From: Devosia riboflavina | GTDB lineage: Bacteria > Pseudomonadota > Alphaproteobacteria > Rhizobiales > Devosiaceae | NCBI RefSeq assembly: GCF_000743575.1 | Contig: NZ_JQGC01000005.1 | Coordinates: 57,889 to 121,888, forward strand | Direction of reading: 5' to 3' | Length of the DNA: 64,000 bases | Shown: positions 43,186 to 51,627 of the stretch, piece by piece | How the letters are laid out: every line of letters starts with the position of its first letter | How positions within the stretch are numbered: the first letter of the stretch is position 1 | Translations under genes and position numbers: made by a program | Notes under the pieces: model-generated | The model's database searches: none | Told to the model about the DNA's origin: nothing | Seen by the model: only the letters and a program-made list of their open reading frames with translations

Positions 43186-43605
43186 CTACTGCCCGCGAGC
43201 ATAGGCAATCTTGCGCGGCTCCGCCGCTTCCACGGCAGTCTGCCGCTGATCGTAGATATCGCGCGCATCGATGATCGAGTGATGGTTTTCCGCGGTCCAA
43301 TCCCACAGGGCGTTGATCGGCTCCTGCAGTGTCTTGCCCATTTCGGTCAGGCTATATTCCACCCGCGGCGGCACCTCGGGATAGATCGTGCGGCTCACCA
43401 GCCCATCGCGCTCGAGATTGCGCAGGGTCAGCGTCAGCATGCGCTGCGAAACGCCGTTGATCAGGCGCTTGAGTTCGTTGAAGCGCAGCGTGCCGTTGCG
43501 GCTCAGCATGCCGACGACCATCACGCTCCACTTGTCGCCAATGCGGCTCAGCACATCGGACATCGCGGAGCAGTTCGAGTGCTTGGATGTATCGGTCAGT
43601 GACAT
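43186..43605 (-). CDS. HxlR-family transcriptional regulator
   Basis: A 139-residue winged-helix regulator of the HxlR type: DVLSRIGDKWSVMVVGMLSRNGTLRFNELKRLINGVSQRMLTLTLRNLERDGLVSRT, ending with VEYSLTEMGKTL. One Cys near the N-terminus (NCSAM) lies where redox- or aldehyde-sensing relatives have theirs. The ATG at 43605 has AGGAGG upstream. It diverges from a doxX gene, its likely target, over a palindromic operator. Confidence 0.93.
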   Translation of the reverse strand: MSLTDTSKHSNCSAMSDVLSRIGDKWSVMVVGMLSRNGTLRFNELKRLINGVSQRMLTLTLRNLERDGLVSRTIYPEVPPRVEYSLTEMGKTLQEPINALWDWTAENHHSIIDARDIYDQRQTAVEAAEPRKIAYARGQ

Positions 43606-43653
43606 GGCTGTGCCTCCTAGTTCGGGTACTTGGGCACTTATATAGACACAGTT

Positions 43654-43669
43654 ACTAGTTGTGACTAGT
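43654..43669. promoter_or_regulatory. Palindromic operator between hxlR and doxX
   Basis: ACTAGT-TGTG-ACTAGT is a perfect 6-4-6 inverted repeat (each half also self-complementary) in the 95-bp divergent region. On the minus strand it sits just upstream of TATATAAG, a likely hxlR -10 region. Confidence 0.55.
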
Positions 43670-43700
43670 GTGACGAATGGTCAACAGGGGGAAACGACCT

Positions 43701-44093
43701 ATGAACAAATGGAATATCGGCCTTTGGGTTGCGCAGGTGATCCTCGCAGCCGTCTATGTCATGGCGGGCTTCATGAAGCTCACCCAACCCATCGACGCGT
43801 TGGTCGCCTCGGGCATGGCCTATGCCGGCGACTATCCCGAACTGCTCACCCGCTTCATCGGCACTATGGAAGTACTGGGCGCCATCGGTATCATCCTGCC
43901 CGCCGCCACCCGCATCGCACCCTTCCTGACGCCTCTCGCGGCGCTCGGCTTCTCCACCATCCAGGTCCTCGCCATCGGCCTGCACAGCATGCGCGGCGAA
44001 TTCCAGGTCTTGCCGGTCAATCTTGTCCTCCTGGCTCTCTCGCTCTTCGTTCTCTGGGGCCGGTTGCGCAAGGCGCCGATCAGCCCACGCTGA
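43701..44093 (+). CDS. DoxX-family membrane protein (HxlR-linked)
   Basis: A 130-residue four-helix DoxX-type protein (IGLWVAQVILAAVYVMAGFMKLTQP; GTMEVLGAIGIILPAATRIAPFLTPLAALGF; VNLVLLALSLFVLWGRL). The ATG at 43701 is chosen for GGGGGA upstream; a GTG-type start 8 codons earlier is possible. Divergent pairing of HxlR regulators with DoxX genes is frequent in bacteria and suggests a redox- or electrophile-induced membrane protein. It is followed by a strong terminator. Confidence 0.88.
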   Translation: MNKWNIGLWVAQVILAAVYVMAGFMKLTQPIDALVASGMAYAGDYPELLTRFIGTMEVLGAIGIILPAATRIAPFLTPLAALGFSTIQVLAIGLHSMRGEFQVLPVNLVLLALSLFVLWGRLRKAPISPR

Positions 44094-44119
44094 GTCCAAA
44101 CATCACTGATAGACCGATT

Positions 44120-44148
44120 GACAGGCTCCTCCGGGGCCTGTCTTTTTT
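44120..44148 (+). terminator. Terminator after the HxlR-linked doxX
   Basis: GACAGGC (44120-44126) pairs with 44136-44142 and six T follow (44143-44148). Confidence 0.85.
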
Positions 44149-44177
44149 CGCAACTATTGCGCCCGGAGGAGAATACG

Positions 44178-46634
44178 GTGACCAATCGCATCGAGCAGCT
44201 TTTGTCGGAAATGACGCTTGAGGAGAAAGTTTCCATCCTCTCCGGCGAGGATTTCTGGTCGGTTCCCGCTGTCGCTCGCCTTGGCATCGGCAAGCTCCGC
44301 GTTACCGATGGCCCCAATGGCGCCCGCGGTGGCGGCTCGCTCATCGGCGGGGTCAAATCCGCCAGTTTTCCCGTCGGCATCGCCATCGGCGCCACCTGGA
44401 ATGTTGCTCTGGTCGAAGAAATCGGCGCGGCCCTCGCCGACGAAGTCAAATCCAAAGGCGCGCATATGCTGCTCGCGCCAACAGTCAACATCCACCGCTC
44501 GGTCACCAATGGCCGAAATTTCGAATGCTATTCGGAAGATCCCTTCCTCTCCGCCGAGCTGGCGGTGGGCTATATAAAAGGCCTGCAAGGGCAGGGGATC
44601 GGCGCCACCATCAAGCATTTCGTCGGCAATGAAAGCGAAATCGAGCGCACGACCATGTCGAGCGAAATCGACGAACGTTCCCTGCGCGAAATCTACCTCA
44701 TCCCGTTCGAATGGGCGGTCAAGAAGGCCGGCACCTGGGGCGTCATGAGCTCCTACAACCGCCTCAACGGCACCTTCACCTCCGAGCACAATTGGCTGCT
44801 GACGACCGTCCTCCGCAATGAATGGGGTTATGATGGCATCGTCATGTCCGACTGGTTCGGCTCGCACTCGACCGCCGAAACCATCAATGCCGGCCTCGAC
44901 CTCGAAATGCCGGGCCCCGCCCGCGACCGCGGCCAAAAGCTCATCGACGCCGTCAACGCGGGCGCAGTCTCCGCCGAAACGCTCGACAAGCGCGTAACCG
45001 CCATGTTGCGGCTTATGGAGCGCGTCGGTTCGCTCGACGATCACCGCCCCCATCAGGAACAGGCCAATGACCGCCCCGAGCACCGCGCCCTGATCCGCCG
45101 TGCCGGTGCCGAAGCCGCCGTGCTGCTCAAGAACAACGGCGCCCTGCCGCTAAAGCCCGAAAGCCGCGTGGCCGTCATCGGCCCCAATGCCAAGCGTGCC
45201 CAGATCATGGGCGGCGGCAGTGCCCAGCTCAACGCCCACTATCGCGTCTCGCCTTGGGAAGGCCTCGTCGCCCAGCTTGGCGAAGACCAGCTCTCCTACG
45301 CCGTGGGCTGCGGCAATGACCGCTTCGAACCACTCCTCCGCGGCACAATGACTGTCGAGTATTTCGCCAACGAGAAGCTCGCAGGCGAGCCTGTCCATAT
45401 CGGCACCCAGGAAGACGCCCAGGCCTTCTGGATCGGCCACGTGGCTGACGGCAAGGTCGATCCCTTGCATTTCTCCGCCCGCGTCCGCGCCACCTATACG
45501 CCTGAAAAGTCCGGCACCCACCGTGTCGGCATCTACTCCGCCGGTTTCGCCAAGGTATTCGTCGACGGAAAACTCGTTGCCGATGCCTGGACCAGTTGGA
45601 CCAAGGGCCGCACCTTCTTCGAAGAGGGCTGCGACGAAGTCGTCGGCACCGCTGATCTCGAAGCCGGTCGCACCTATGACGTGACGATCGAGTTCGCCAC
45701 CAAGCACTTTGCCACCCTCGGCCTCGCCGCCTTCGCCTGCGGCATCGGCCTGCCATTCGGCGACGCCGATATAGCCGAGGCCGTCCGCACGGCCCGCAAT
45801 GCCGATGTCGCCGTGGTCTTCATCGGCCGCAACGGCGAGTGGGACACCGAAGGCAGCGATCTCCCCGGCATCGAACTGCCCGGCCGCCAGAACGAGTTGG
45901 TCGCCGCCGTGGCTCAGGCCAACCCGAACACGGTTGTAGTCCTCCAGACCGGCGGCCCCGTCGAAATGCCCTGGATCAACTCCGTCCGCGTCGTCGTCCA
46001 GACCTGGTACCCCGGCCAGGAAGCCGGCAACGCCATCGCCGACGTCCTAACCGGCTCAGCCGAACCCGGCGGCCGCCTGCCGCAAACTTTTCCAGTGCGC
46101 TGGTCCGACAATCCGGCCCATAGCCAGGACCGCGAAGTCTATCCGGGCCTTGAAGGCAAGGTCCGCTACGAAGAAGGCATCTTCGTCGGCTATCGCCACT
46201 ACGATCGCCTCGGCATGACCCCGCTCTATCCCTTCGGCTTCGGCCTCGGCTACACGACCTTTTCGGTCAGCGATCTCACCGTCGACGACAGGGGCTTCGA
46301 AGCCGACGGCAATGTCACCGCTACCGTGACAGTCACGAACACCGGCGCCCGCGCCGGCTCCACTGTCGTCCAACTCTACGTGTCCGACACAGAATCCTCG
46401 TCGCCCCGTCCCGCCAAGGAACTAAAGGCCTTCGCCAAGGTCGCGCTCGAAGCCGGCGAGAGCCGCCAGGTTACCCTCACCCTCGACGCCCGCTCCTTCG
46501 CCTTCTTCCGCACCGAGGCAAAGCATTGGCTCGTCGAATCCGGCGACTTCACTCTCCGCATCGGCCAGTCTTCAGCCGACCTGCCGCTGACGGCCACCAT
46601 CAAGCGCAGCACGATCCTGATGCTGCCCGTCTAG
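44178..46634 (+). CDS. Glycoside hydrolase family 3 beta-glucosidase with PA14 domain
   Basis: Hydrolyses terminal beta-glucosides. The 818-residue protein has the GH3 N-terminal barrel with nucleophile D225 in IVMSDWFGSH and KHFVGNESE, the C-terminal alpha/beta domain split by a PA14 domain (about residues 390-525, VEYFANEKLAGEP .. YDVTIEFATKH), and a fibronectin-III-like end (TVTVTNTGARAGSTVVQLYVSD). No signal peptide, so it is probably cytoplasmic. GTG start with GGAGGA 7 nt upstream. No sugar transporter is adjacent. Confidence 0.94.
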   Translation: MTNRIEQLLSEMTLEEKVSILSGEDFWSVPAVARLGIGKLRVTDGPNGARGGGSLIGGVKSASFPVGIAIGATWNVALVEEIGAALADEVKSKGAHMLLAPTVNIHRSVTNGRNFECYSEDPFLSAELAVGYIKGLQGQGIGATIKHFVGNESEIERTTMSSEIDERSLREIYLIPFEWAVKKAGTWGVMSSYNRLNGTFTSEHNWLLTTVLRNEWGYDGIVMSDWFGSHSTAETINAGLDLEMPGPARDRGQKLIDAVNAGAVSAETLDKRVTAMLRLMERVGSLDDHRPHQEQANDRPEHRALIRRAGAEAAVLLKNNGALPLKPESRVAVIGPNAKRAQIMGGGSAQLNAHYRVSPWEGLVAQLGEDQLSYAVGCGNDRFEPLLRGTMTVEYFANEKLAGEPVHIGTQEDAQAFWIGHVADGKVDPLHFSARVRATYTPEKSGTHRVGIYSAGFAKVFVDGKLVADAWTSWTKGRTFFEEGCDEVVGTADLEAGRTYDVTIEFATKHFATLGLAAFACGIGLPFGDADIAEAVRTARNADVAVVFIGRNGEWDTEGSDLPGIELPGRQNELVAAVAQANPNTVVVLQTGGPVEMPWINSVRVVVQTWYPGQEAGNAIADVLTGSAEPGGRLPQTFPVRWSDNPAHSQDREVYPGLEGKVRYEEGIFVGYRHYDRLGMTPLYPFGFGLGYTTFSVSDLTVDDRGFEADGNVTATVTVTNTGARAGSTVVQLYVSDTESSSPRPAKELKAFAKVALEAGESRQVTLTLDARSFAFFRTEAKHWLVESGDFTLRIGQSSADLPLTATIKRSTILMLPV

Positions 46635-46681
46635 CAAGGCCCGATGCAGGAGCAAGCCTCCCGCTCAATCGGCGCTGGGGG

Positions 46682-46709
46682 ACCACCGGGACAAGCCCGG
46701 TGGTGACGA
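46682..46709. repeat. Palindromic repeat after the beta-glucosidase gene
   Basis: ACCACCGGGACAAGCCCGGT followed by GGTGACGA is a copy of the CGTCACCACCGGGCTTGTCC family in inverse orientation. It lies between convergent genes. Confidence 0.65.
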
Positions 46710-46737
46710 CCAACGAGAGGCCCTCGCGCAAGTCGGT

Positions 46738-47307
46738 CTAAGCCGCCTTATGCTCGCTGCCATAAAGCCCGAGATAAAAGTCCATATCGCCATTGCGCAT
46801 GCCGAGCGATTCAAACACCGCCCCCATGAAACTGACAGGCGCGGTTCCCGGCGCCGTAACGATCTTGCCTGAAAGCACCGCCTGCGGCTGATCCCGATAG
46901 TGCTCAACGCCCTTGTAGCCCGTGTCGGGCAGGCTCTCCGGCCCATTGGACGTATGCGCCACCTCATCGAGCAGTCCCGCCCGCGCCAGCGCCAGCGTCC
47001 CGTCGCAGATCCCGCCCACGGTCTTGCCGGCAGCGTGTGCCTTGCGCAACACCTCGGCAATATCTGGCGCGCAGGGCGTGCTCCAGATGGTCCCGCCATT
47101 CACCAGCAGCGCATCGATCTCGTCGACATTGATATCCGCCACCGCCATGTGCGGCGTCACCTTCAGCCCGCCCGAGGAAACCACTTCCTCGCCATCCGGC
47201 GTCGCGAAAAGCGTATTAATCCCATAATAGCTGCGGGCTGCAGCGTTGAGCAGGGCGGTTTCCCAATCGGCATAGCCGGGCGTGAGAATGGTAACAAAGG
47301 TGGTCAT
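46738..47307 (-). CDS. DJ-1/PfpI-family protein
   Basis: A 189-residue class I glutamine amidotransferase-like protein: TFVTILTPGYADWETALLNAA, the elbow GGICDGTLALARAGLLD with the nucleophilic Cys, and LVNGGTIWS. The DWE glutamate at the start matches the DJ-1 active-site acid. Roles in the family range from deglycase or glyoxalase activity to chaperones. The ATG at 47307 has AAGGAT upstream. Monocistronic. Confidence 0.9.
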   Translation of the reverse strand: MTTFVTILTPGYADWETALLNAAARSYYGINTLFATPDGEEVVSSGGLKVTPHMAVADINVDEIDALLVNGGTIWSTPCAPDIAEVLRKAHAAGKTVGGICDGTLALARAGLLDEVAHTSNGPESLPDTGYKGVEHYRDQPQAVLSGKIVTAPGTAPVSFMGAVFESLGMRNGDMDFYLGLYGSEHKAA

Positions 47308-47472
47308 GACGTGATCCTTATTGGTTCGAGCGTCAGGATTTCTCTTTGCCGCGACAATCTGCGTCAGCAGCCCATTCACGGTCCCGTCAAACTTTGCCCC
47401 ATTTCTTGAGGCTTCAGGAGGACGCTGCTAAGAGTGGCCGCGTCCCCGTAAGACCTGCTTAAGAGATTCCCC

Positions 47473-48636
47473 GTGCTGTTGTTGCGCCGTTTTGCCATTG
47501 CCCTTGTCCTGAGCTTTGCAAGCCTGGTGCCGGCATTCGCGACCCCGCTCCTCCTCGTCGATCGCGATACCCTGCAGGTGCTCTACGCCGAGGATGCCGG
47601 CCAGCCCTGGCACCCGGCTTCCCTCACTAAGCTGATGACCGCCTATGTGGCCTTCGAGGAAATCGCCAAGGGCACGATAACACTCGAAACCCCGGTGACC
47701 CTCTCGAAATACGCCCTGAGCCAGGCGCCCAGCCGCTCGGGCCTCAAGGTCGACACCTCGGTCTCCATGGAAGACGCGCTCTACATCCTCATCGTCAAGT
47801 CGGCCAACGATATGGCGGTGGCCATTGCCGAAACCATTGGCGGCAATGAGGCCAGCTTCGTCGCCAAGATGAACGACGTCGCCCAGCGCATGGGCCTGAC
47901 GGCAACGCATTTCGTCAACGCCAATGGTCTCCACGATCCGCGCCAGGTGACCACGGCCCGCGACCTCGCCATTCTCTCGCTCTATATCGAGCAGAGCTTC
48001 CCCCAATACATGCAGATGTTCCGCACCAGTGTCGTGCGCATCAACGGCCAGAAGCTCGAATCCCAGAACGAAATTCTGACCACGTTCGCCGGCGCCATCG
48101 GCATGAAGACCGGCTATGTCTGCGCCTCGGGCCTCAATCTCGTGGCCGACGTCGACCGCAATGGCCGCCGCCTCATGGCGGTGGTACTCGGCGGCTCCTC
48201 TGGCCGCGATCGCAACGAACGCGCCGCCGAACTCTTCCTCAAGGGCCTTTCGGGCGCTGCGACCGGCACCGGCCAGAATATCCTCGCGCTCCCCAATGCC
48301 GTCGGCGCCGCGCCGGTCGACATGCGCCCCAATATCTGCGGCAAGGGCGCCGCCGAATATGTGAAGGCCCAGGAAGCGGCCTTTCCAATGGGTTTGAAGG
48401 GCCAGCCGAGCTATCTCACCGACACCGTCGCCGCGCTGGAACACGTCGCCACCGACCTCGGCCGCGTGCGCACCGGCATCGTCCTGCCGCGCCCGCGCCC
48501 GGCTCACACTCCGGCTTTTCCAGTTGTTCAGGACGTCGCGGCCAACACGGCCACCGAAGCCGGCCTCCGTCCCGGCCTGGACCTCGCCACCAATCCCGGC
48601 ATCCCCTATCCCCGCCCGCGGCCTGTGTTCAGGTAA
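47473..48636 (+). CDS. D-alanyl-D-alanine carboxypeptidase (DacA-type PBP)
   Basis: Trims the terminal D-Ala of peptidoglycan stem peptides. The 387-residue product has a signal peptide (about residues 1-23), the three penicillin-binding motifs SLTK (S50-K53), SAN (110-112) and KTG (212-214), and a proline-rich end (LPRPRPAHTPAFP .. PYPRPRPVFR). It lacks a clear amphipathic C-terminal anchor. GTG start at 47473. The low-complexity tail may mediate envelope contacts. Confidence 0.92.
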   Translation: MLLLRRFAIALVLSFASLVPAFATPLLLVDRDTLQVLYAEDAGQPWHPASLTKLMTAYVAFEEIAKGTITLETPVTLSKYALSQAPSRSGLKVDTSVSMEDALYILIVKSANDMAVAIAETIGGNEASFVAKMNDVAQRMGLTATHFVNANGLHDPRQVTTARDLAILSLYIEQSFPQYMQMFRTSVVRINGQKLESQNEILTTFAGAIGMKTGYVCASGLNLVADVDRNGRRLMAVVLGGSSGRDRNERAAELFLKGLSGAATGTGQNILALPNAVGAAPVDMRPNICGKGAAEYVKAQEAAFPMGLKGQPSYLTDTVAALEHVATDLGRVRTGIVLPRPRPAHTPAFPVVQDVAANTATEAGLRPGLDLATNPGIPYPRPRPVFR

Positions 48637-48650
48637 AAGCACCTTCCGCC

Positions 48651-48729
48651 ATCGTCACCACCGGGCTTGTTCCGATGGTCCATGCCGCAGCCAAGGTGAA
48701 TTGCCGGGACAAGCCCGGCAATGACGACG
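48651..48729. repeat. Palindromic repeat doublet after the carboxypeptidase gene
   Basis: CGTCACCACCGGGCTTGTTCC (degenerate arm) at about 48653 and an inverted copy GCCGGGACAAGCCCGGCAAT with GACGA at 48702-48727. Same family as the elements near 43.1, 46.7 and 59.2 kb. Confidence 0.65.
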
Positions 48730-48754
48730 CTAGATAATTGAGCGTTTAGTCGGG

Positions 48755-48982
48755 CTACCCCGCCACGATTTCAAACCGCAGCACCTCGCCCTCAGAGCTC
48801 GCCTCGCACGCATGTCCGCGCTGCCGGCAATAAAGCGGAATATCGATCGCCGCCATGGGATCGGTCGCGAGCACTGTTAGCCCGCTCCCTTTCGCCAATC
48901 CCTCAAGCTTCTTTTCCAGCTTCAGCACGGGCAGGGGGCATTTCAGCCCCCTGGCGTCGATCACCTCCGGCTCAGTTGGCAA
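48755..48982 (-). CDS. TusA/SirA-type sulfurtransferase-like protein
   Basis: A protein of about 75 residues with the TusA signature VIDARGLKCPLPVLKLEKKL, whose Cys receives persulfide in TusA, then VLATDPMAAIDIPLYCRQRGH. No ATG lies near the domain start: the TTG at 48982, a GTG at 48964 or an ATG at 49021 inside the upstream lipoprotein gene are all possible. The TTG overlaps the lipoprotein stop, so translation is likely coupled. Confidence 0.8.
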   Translation of the reverse strand: MPTEPEVIDARGLKCPLPVLKLEKKLEGLAKGSGLTVLATDPMAAIDIPLYCRQRGHACEASSEGEVLRFEIVAG

Positions 48983-49454
48983 CGACGAGTACCCAATAGA
49001 CCCCGTAGCTCGAGGCCGCATTATAGGCCACGCCAAGGCCGGCCTTGCTGCCCTGCGCCACGAGACCCGCCGCGTCGGCAGGGCTATTGCGCCAGCCCGA
49101 GAACGTATCGGCAAAGGTCGCATAACCCGCGCTGAGCTTCATCACGGTCATACCCGCCGGCGTCGCCGGAGCCGTGCCCGTCTGGGCATACTGATTAGCC
49201 AGCGCCTGTGCCGTGCCATCAAGCCCCGTATCGGCCACGAGCGCCGGAACGCCGCGGGTCGAGCGATAGGCATTGATCAGGTCGATCGCCTGCGCCCGAT
49301 CAAGGCGTGCATTCGGCTGGTCCATACGGGCGGTCAGGCCCGAGGCGAGGGCCACTGGCGCGCCGCCGCCGCCCATCATCGAGCATCCGGCAATGGCGAT
49401 CGTGGCGGAAAGGGCAACACCGAGGGCGGCGATACGAAGAAACGAGGTTTTCAT
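48972..49454 (-). CDS. CAP-domain (SCP/PR-1) lipoprotein
   Basis: A 160-residue secreted protein with a lipobox (ATIAIAGC, Cys at about 23) and a CAP domain (AQAIDLINAYRSTRGVPALVAD ... GYATFADTFSGWRNSPADAAGLVAQGSKAGLGVAY). The CAP His/Glu set is not all obvious, so an enzymatic role is uncertain. The ATG at 49454 has AAGGATTCC upstream. Its 3' end overlaps the TusA-like gene. Confidence 0.85.
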   Translation of the reverse strand: MKTSFLRIAALGVALSATIAIAGCSMMGGGGAPVALASGLTARMDQPNARLDRAQAIDLINAYRSTRGVPALVADTGLDGTAQALANQYAQTGTAPATPAGMTVMKLSAGYATFADTFSGWRNSPADAAGLVAQGSKAGLGVAYNAASSYGVYWVLVVAN

Positions 49455-49643
49455 TGGAATCCTTTTTGGGCTCGTGGGGCCGATTGCCGCCAAACTCTCA
49501 CGGCGAACCTGATGTGAGGTTAATCCGCCAGCGGCGGCATTGCCGCGCGCAAAACCCCAAACTATGGTCGCCTCAGCCTTGTCCGCCACATTTGCGGCAG
49601 GGTCTTGGCAGGGCACAGCTTTCCTGCCGCCGGAGGGGAAGAA

Positions 49644-50555
49644 ATGTCGGCCACAATTCACGAAGTCATCGATGAGCGGTTTCGCGATCTCATCATCGGC
49701 AGCGCTCAGCTTGAGCAAATCTATACCGGTTGCCGCTGGGCAGAGGGGCCAGTCTGGTTCAAGGATGGCGATTATCTGCTCTGGAGCGATATCCCCAACC
49801 ATCGCATGATGCGCTACCAGCCCGATGGCACGGTTTCCGTCTATCGCGCCAATTCCAACTTCTCCAATGGCAATACCCGCGACCGCCAGGGGCGCCTCGT
49901 CTCCTGCGAACACGGCTCGCGCCGTGTCACCCGCACCGAATATGACGGCACGATCACCGTCCTCGCCGACCGTTTTGAAGGCAAGCGCCTCAATTCGCCC
50001 AATGATGTGGTGGTGCATTCCAATGGCGGCGTCTGGTTCACCGATCCCACCTACGGCATCCTCACGGACTACGAAGGTTTCCAGGCCGAGCCCGAACAGG
50101 CAACGCGTAACGTCTATCGCCTCGATCCAGACAGCGGCCACCTGACCGCCGTCGCCACCGATTTCCTCCAGCCCAATGGCCTCGCCTTTTCACCCGATGA
50201 AAACCGGCTCTATGTCGCCGATTCCGGCTCCAGCCATAAGCTCGACCACCCGCGCATGATCCGTGTTTTCGACGTCGTCGACGGCAAGACCCTCGCCAAT
50301 GGCCGCACCTTCTGCACCCTCGACAGCGGCATTCCCGACGGCATGCGGGTCGACGTTCACGGCAATCTCTGGACCAGCGGTGGCCCGGCCGTCCATTGCT
50401 ACGCGCCCGATGGCACGCTGCTCGGCCGCATCAACGTGCCCGAAGGCGTCGCCAACCTCACCTTTGGCGGACCGAGAGGTAACCGGCTTTTCATCACCGC
50501 CACCACCTCGGTCTATGCCATCTACCTGGCCGTCAGCGGCGCCCAAAAGCCCTAG
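49644..50555 (+). CDS. SMP-30/gluconolactonase-type lactonase
   Basis: A 303-residue six-bladed beta-propeller hydrolase: YTGCRWAEGPVWFKDGDYLLWSDIPNHRMMRY (metal-binding Glu), SPNDVVVHSNGGVWFTDPTYGI (metal Asn) and PNGLAFSPDENRLYVADSG (metal Asn and Asp). It probably opens a sugar lactone such as gluconolactone. The ATG at 49644 has GGAGGGGAAG upstream. It ends with a 4-bp overlap with the convergent acidic protein gene. Confidence 0.92.
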   Translation: MSATIHEVIDERFRDLIIGSAQLEQIYTGCRWAEGPVWFKDGDYLLWSDIPNHRMMRYQPDGTVSVYRANSNFSNGNTRDRQGRLVSCEHGSRRVTRTEYDGTITVLADRFEGKRLNSPNDVVVHSNGGVWFTDPTYGILTDYEGFQAEPEQATRNVYRLDPDSGHLTAVATDFLQPNGLAFSPDENRLYVADSGSSHKLDHPRMIRVFDVVDGKTLANGRTFCTLDSGIPDGMRVDVHGNLWTSGGPAVHCYAPDGTLLGRINVPEGVANLTFGGPRGNRLFITATTSVYAIYLAVSGAQKP

Positions 50556-51031
50556 TGCCGGAATTCTTCGCTGCCGGCCCAGTGGTCATCATCCGCTGGG
50601 CCGTCTTCGTCTTCCTCGTAAAAACTGTCCTCGTCGTCTTCGAGGCTTTCTCCCGCGAGGCGTTCCAGCGCATCGACATCGTCGGGCGATAGGGCGTGGG
50701 AGTGGTTGGCCGGATCGTCCAGCACCACATCCTCGATGCCGAAATTGCTGTCCGTCGCCTCGCGATCCCCGCTCAACTCCTCGATGGCCCTATCGAGTTC
50801 ATCGAGCATGGCTGCCGGGTCTTCATCGCCCCAGTCGCCGCTTTCGCGAATGGCCGCTTCGTCGCGCATCTCGCGCAGTCGCGCCAGTCTTTCGTCGACC
50901 GGCCGGTCATCGCCATAGAGCAGGTCTTCGATTTCGCTCTGGCTGTATGGCTGGGCAATGCCCGCCTGGTCCGCATTGTCGAAATTGGTTTCCTGGGGCA
51001 CCAGCCCGCCGCGATGGTGCATCTGTGCCAT
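50552..51031 (-). CDS. Acidic hypothetical protein
   Basis: A 159-residue strongly acidic protein of no family I recognise. It has a moderately structured middle (QSEIEDLLYGDDRPVDERLARLREMRDEAAIRE) and an Asp/Glu-rich end (LEDDEDSFYEEDEDGPADDDHW). No signal peptide or membrane helix. The ATG at 51031 follows GGGAGACGAGAG. The strand is chosen because opposite frames lack a plausible start and composition. Confidence 0.65.
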   Translation of the reverse strand: MAQMHHRGGLVPQETNFDNADQAGIAQPYSQSEIEDLLYGDDRPVDERLARLREMRDEAAIRESGDWGDEDPAAMLDELDRAIEELSGDREATDSNFGIEDVVLDDPANHSHALSPDDVDALERLAGESLEDDEDSFYEEDEDGPADDDHWAGSEEFRH

Positions 51032-51148
51032 CTCTCGTCTCCCTGTTGCTGCGAGATGACGGCACAACGCCTTGGCAGTGCGAGGGTTCGCCTGCGCCAT
51101 GCAAATGTGATTGAGGGGAGGGCGGGCCCGCAGGCCCGCCTTGCGGGA

Positions 51149-51565
51149 TCAGGCCGGCTGGCCAGCGATATTGACCATCCAGCTCACGCCGAATTTGTCG
51201 ACCAACATGCCGAAAGTATCGCCCCACGGCGCTTTTTCGAGCGGCATCATCGGCTGTCCGCCGGCCGAAAGACCGTCCCAGTAACCGCGCAACAGCGCCT
51301 CGTCGTCGCCGCTCAGCGATGCCGAAATATTGCTCTCTTCGGGGATGGGCATGCTGGCCGGCGCGTCGGCGATCATCAGCGTCATGCCATTAGGCGCATC
51401 GAGCTGGCCATGCATGATCTTCTGCGCCTCCGCCGGATCGTGCGGCATGCCGCCCTCGGCATAGGTCGACAGGTGCAGCTCGCCGCCGAAAATCGAGTGA
51501 TAGAAGGCAAGCGCTTCGCGGGCATTGCTGCTGAAGTTGATATAGGGATTGAGACGTACGGTCAT
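51149..51565 (-). CDS. VOC-family protein (PhnB-like)
   Basis: A 138-residue glyoxalase-fold protein of the PhnB/'3-demethylubiquinone-9 3-methyltransferase-like' type: LNPYINFSSNAREALAFYHSIFGGELHLSTYAEGG, KIMHGQLDAPNGMTLMIADAP, and the final WGDTFGMLVDKFGVSWMVNI. The ATG at 51565 has GAGAGGAGA upstream. Function unknown. Confidence 0.9.
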   Translation of the reverse strand: MTVRLNPYINFSSNAREALAFYHSIFGGELHLSTYAEGGMPHDPAEAQKIMHGQLDAPNGMTLMIADAPASMPIPEESNISASLSGDDEALLRGYWDGLSAGGQPMMPLEKAPWGDTFGMLVDKFGVSWMVNIAGQPA

Positions 51566-51627
51566 GGCTGTCTCCTCTCGCTGGCCGATGTGCAAGCCTA
51601 GACCTCTCTTGTGACGGGAAATAGGGG

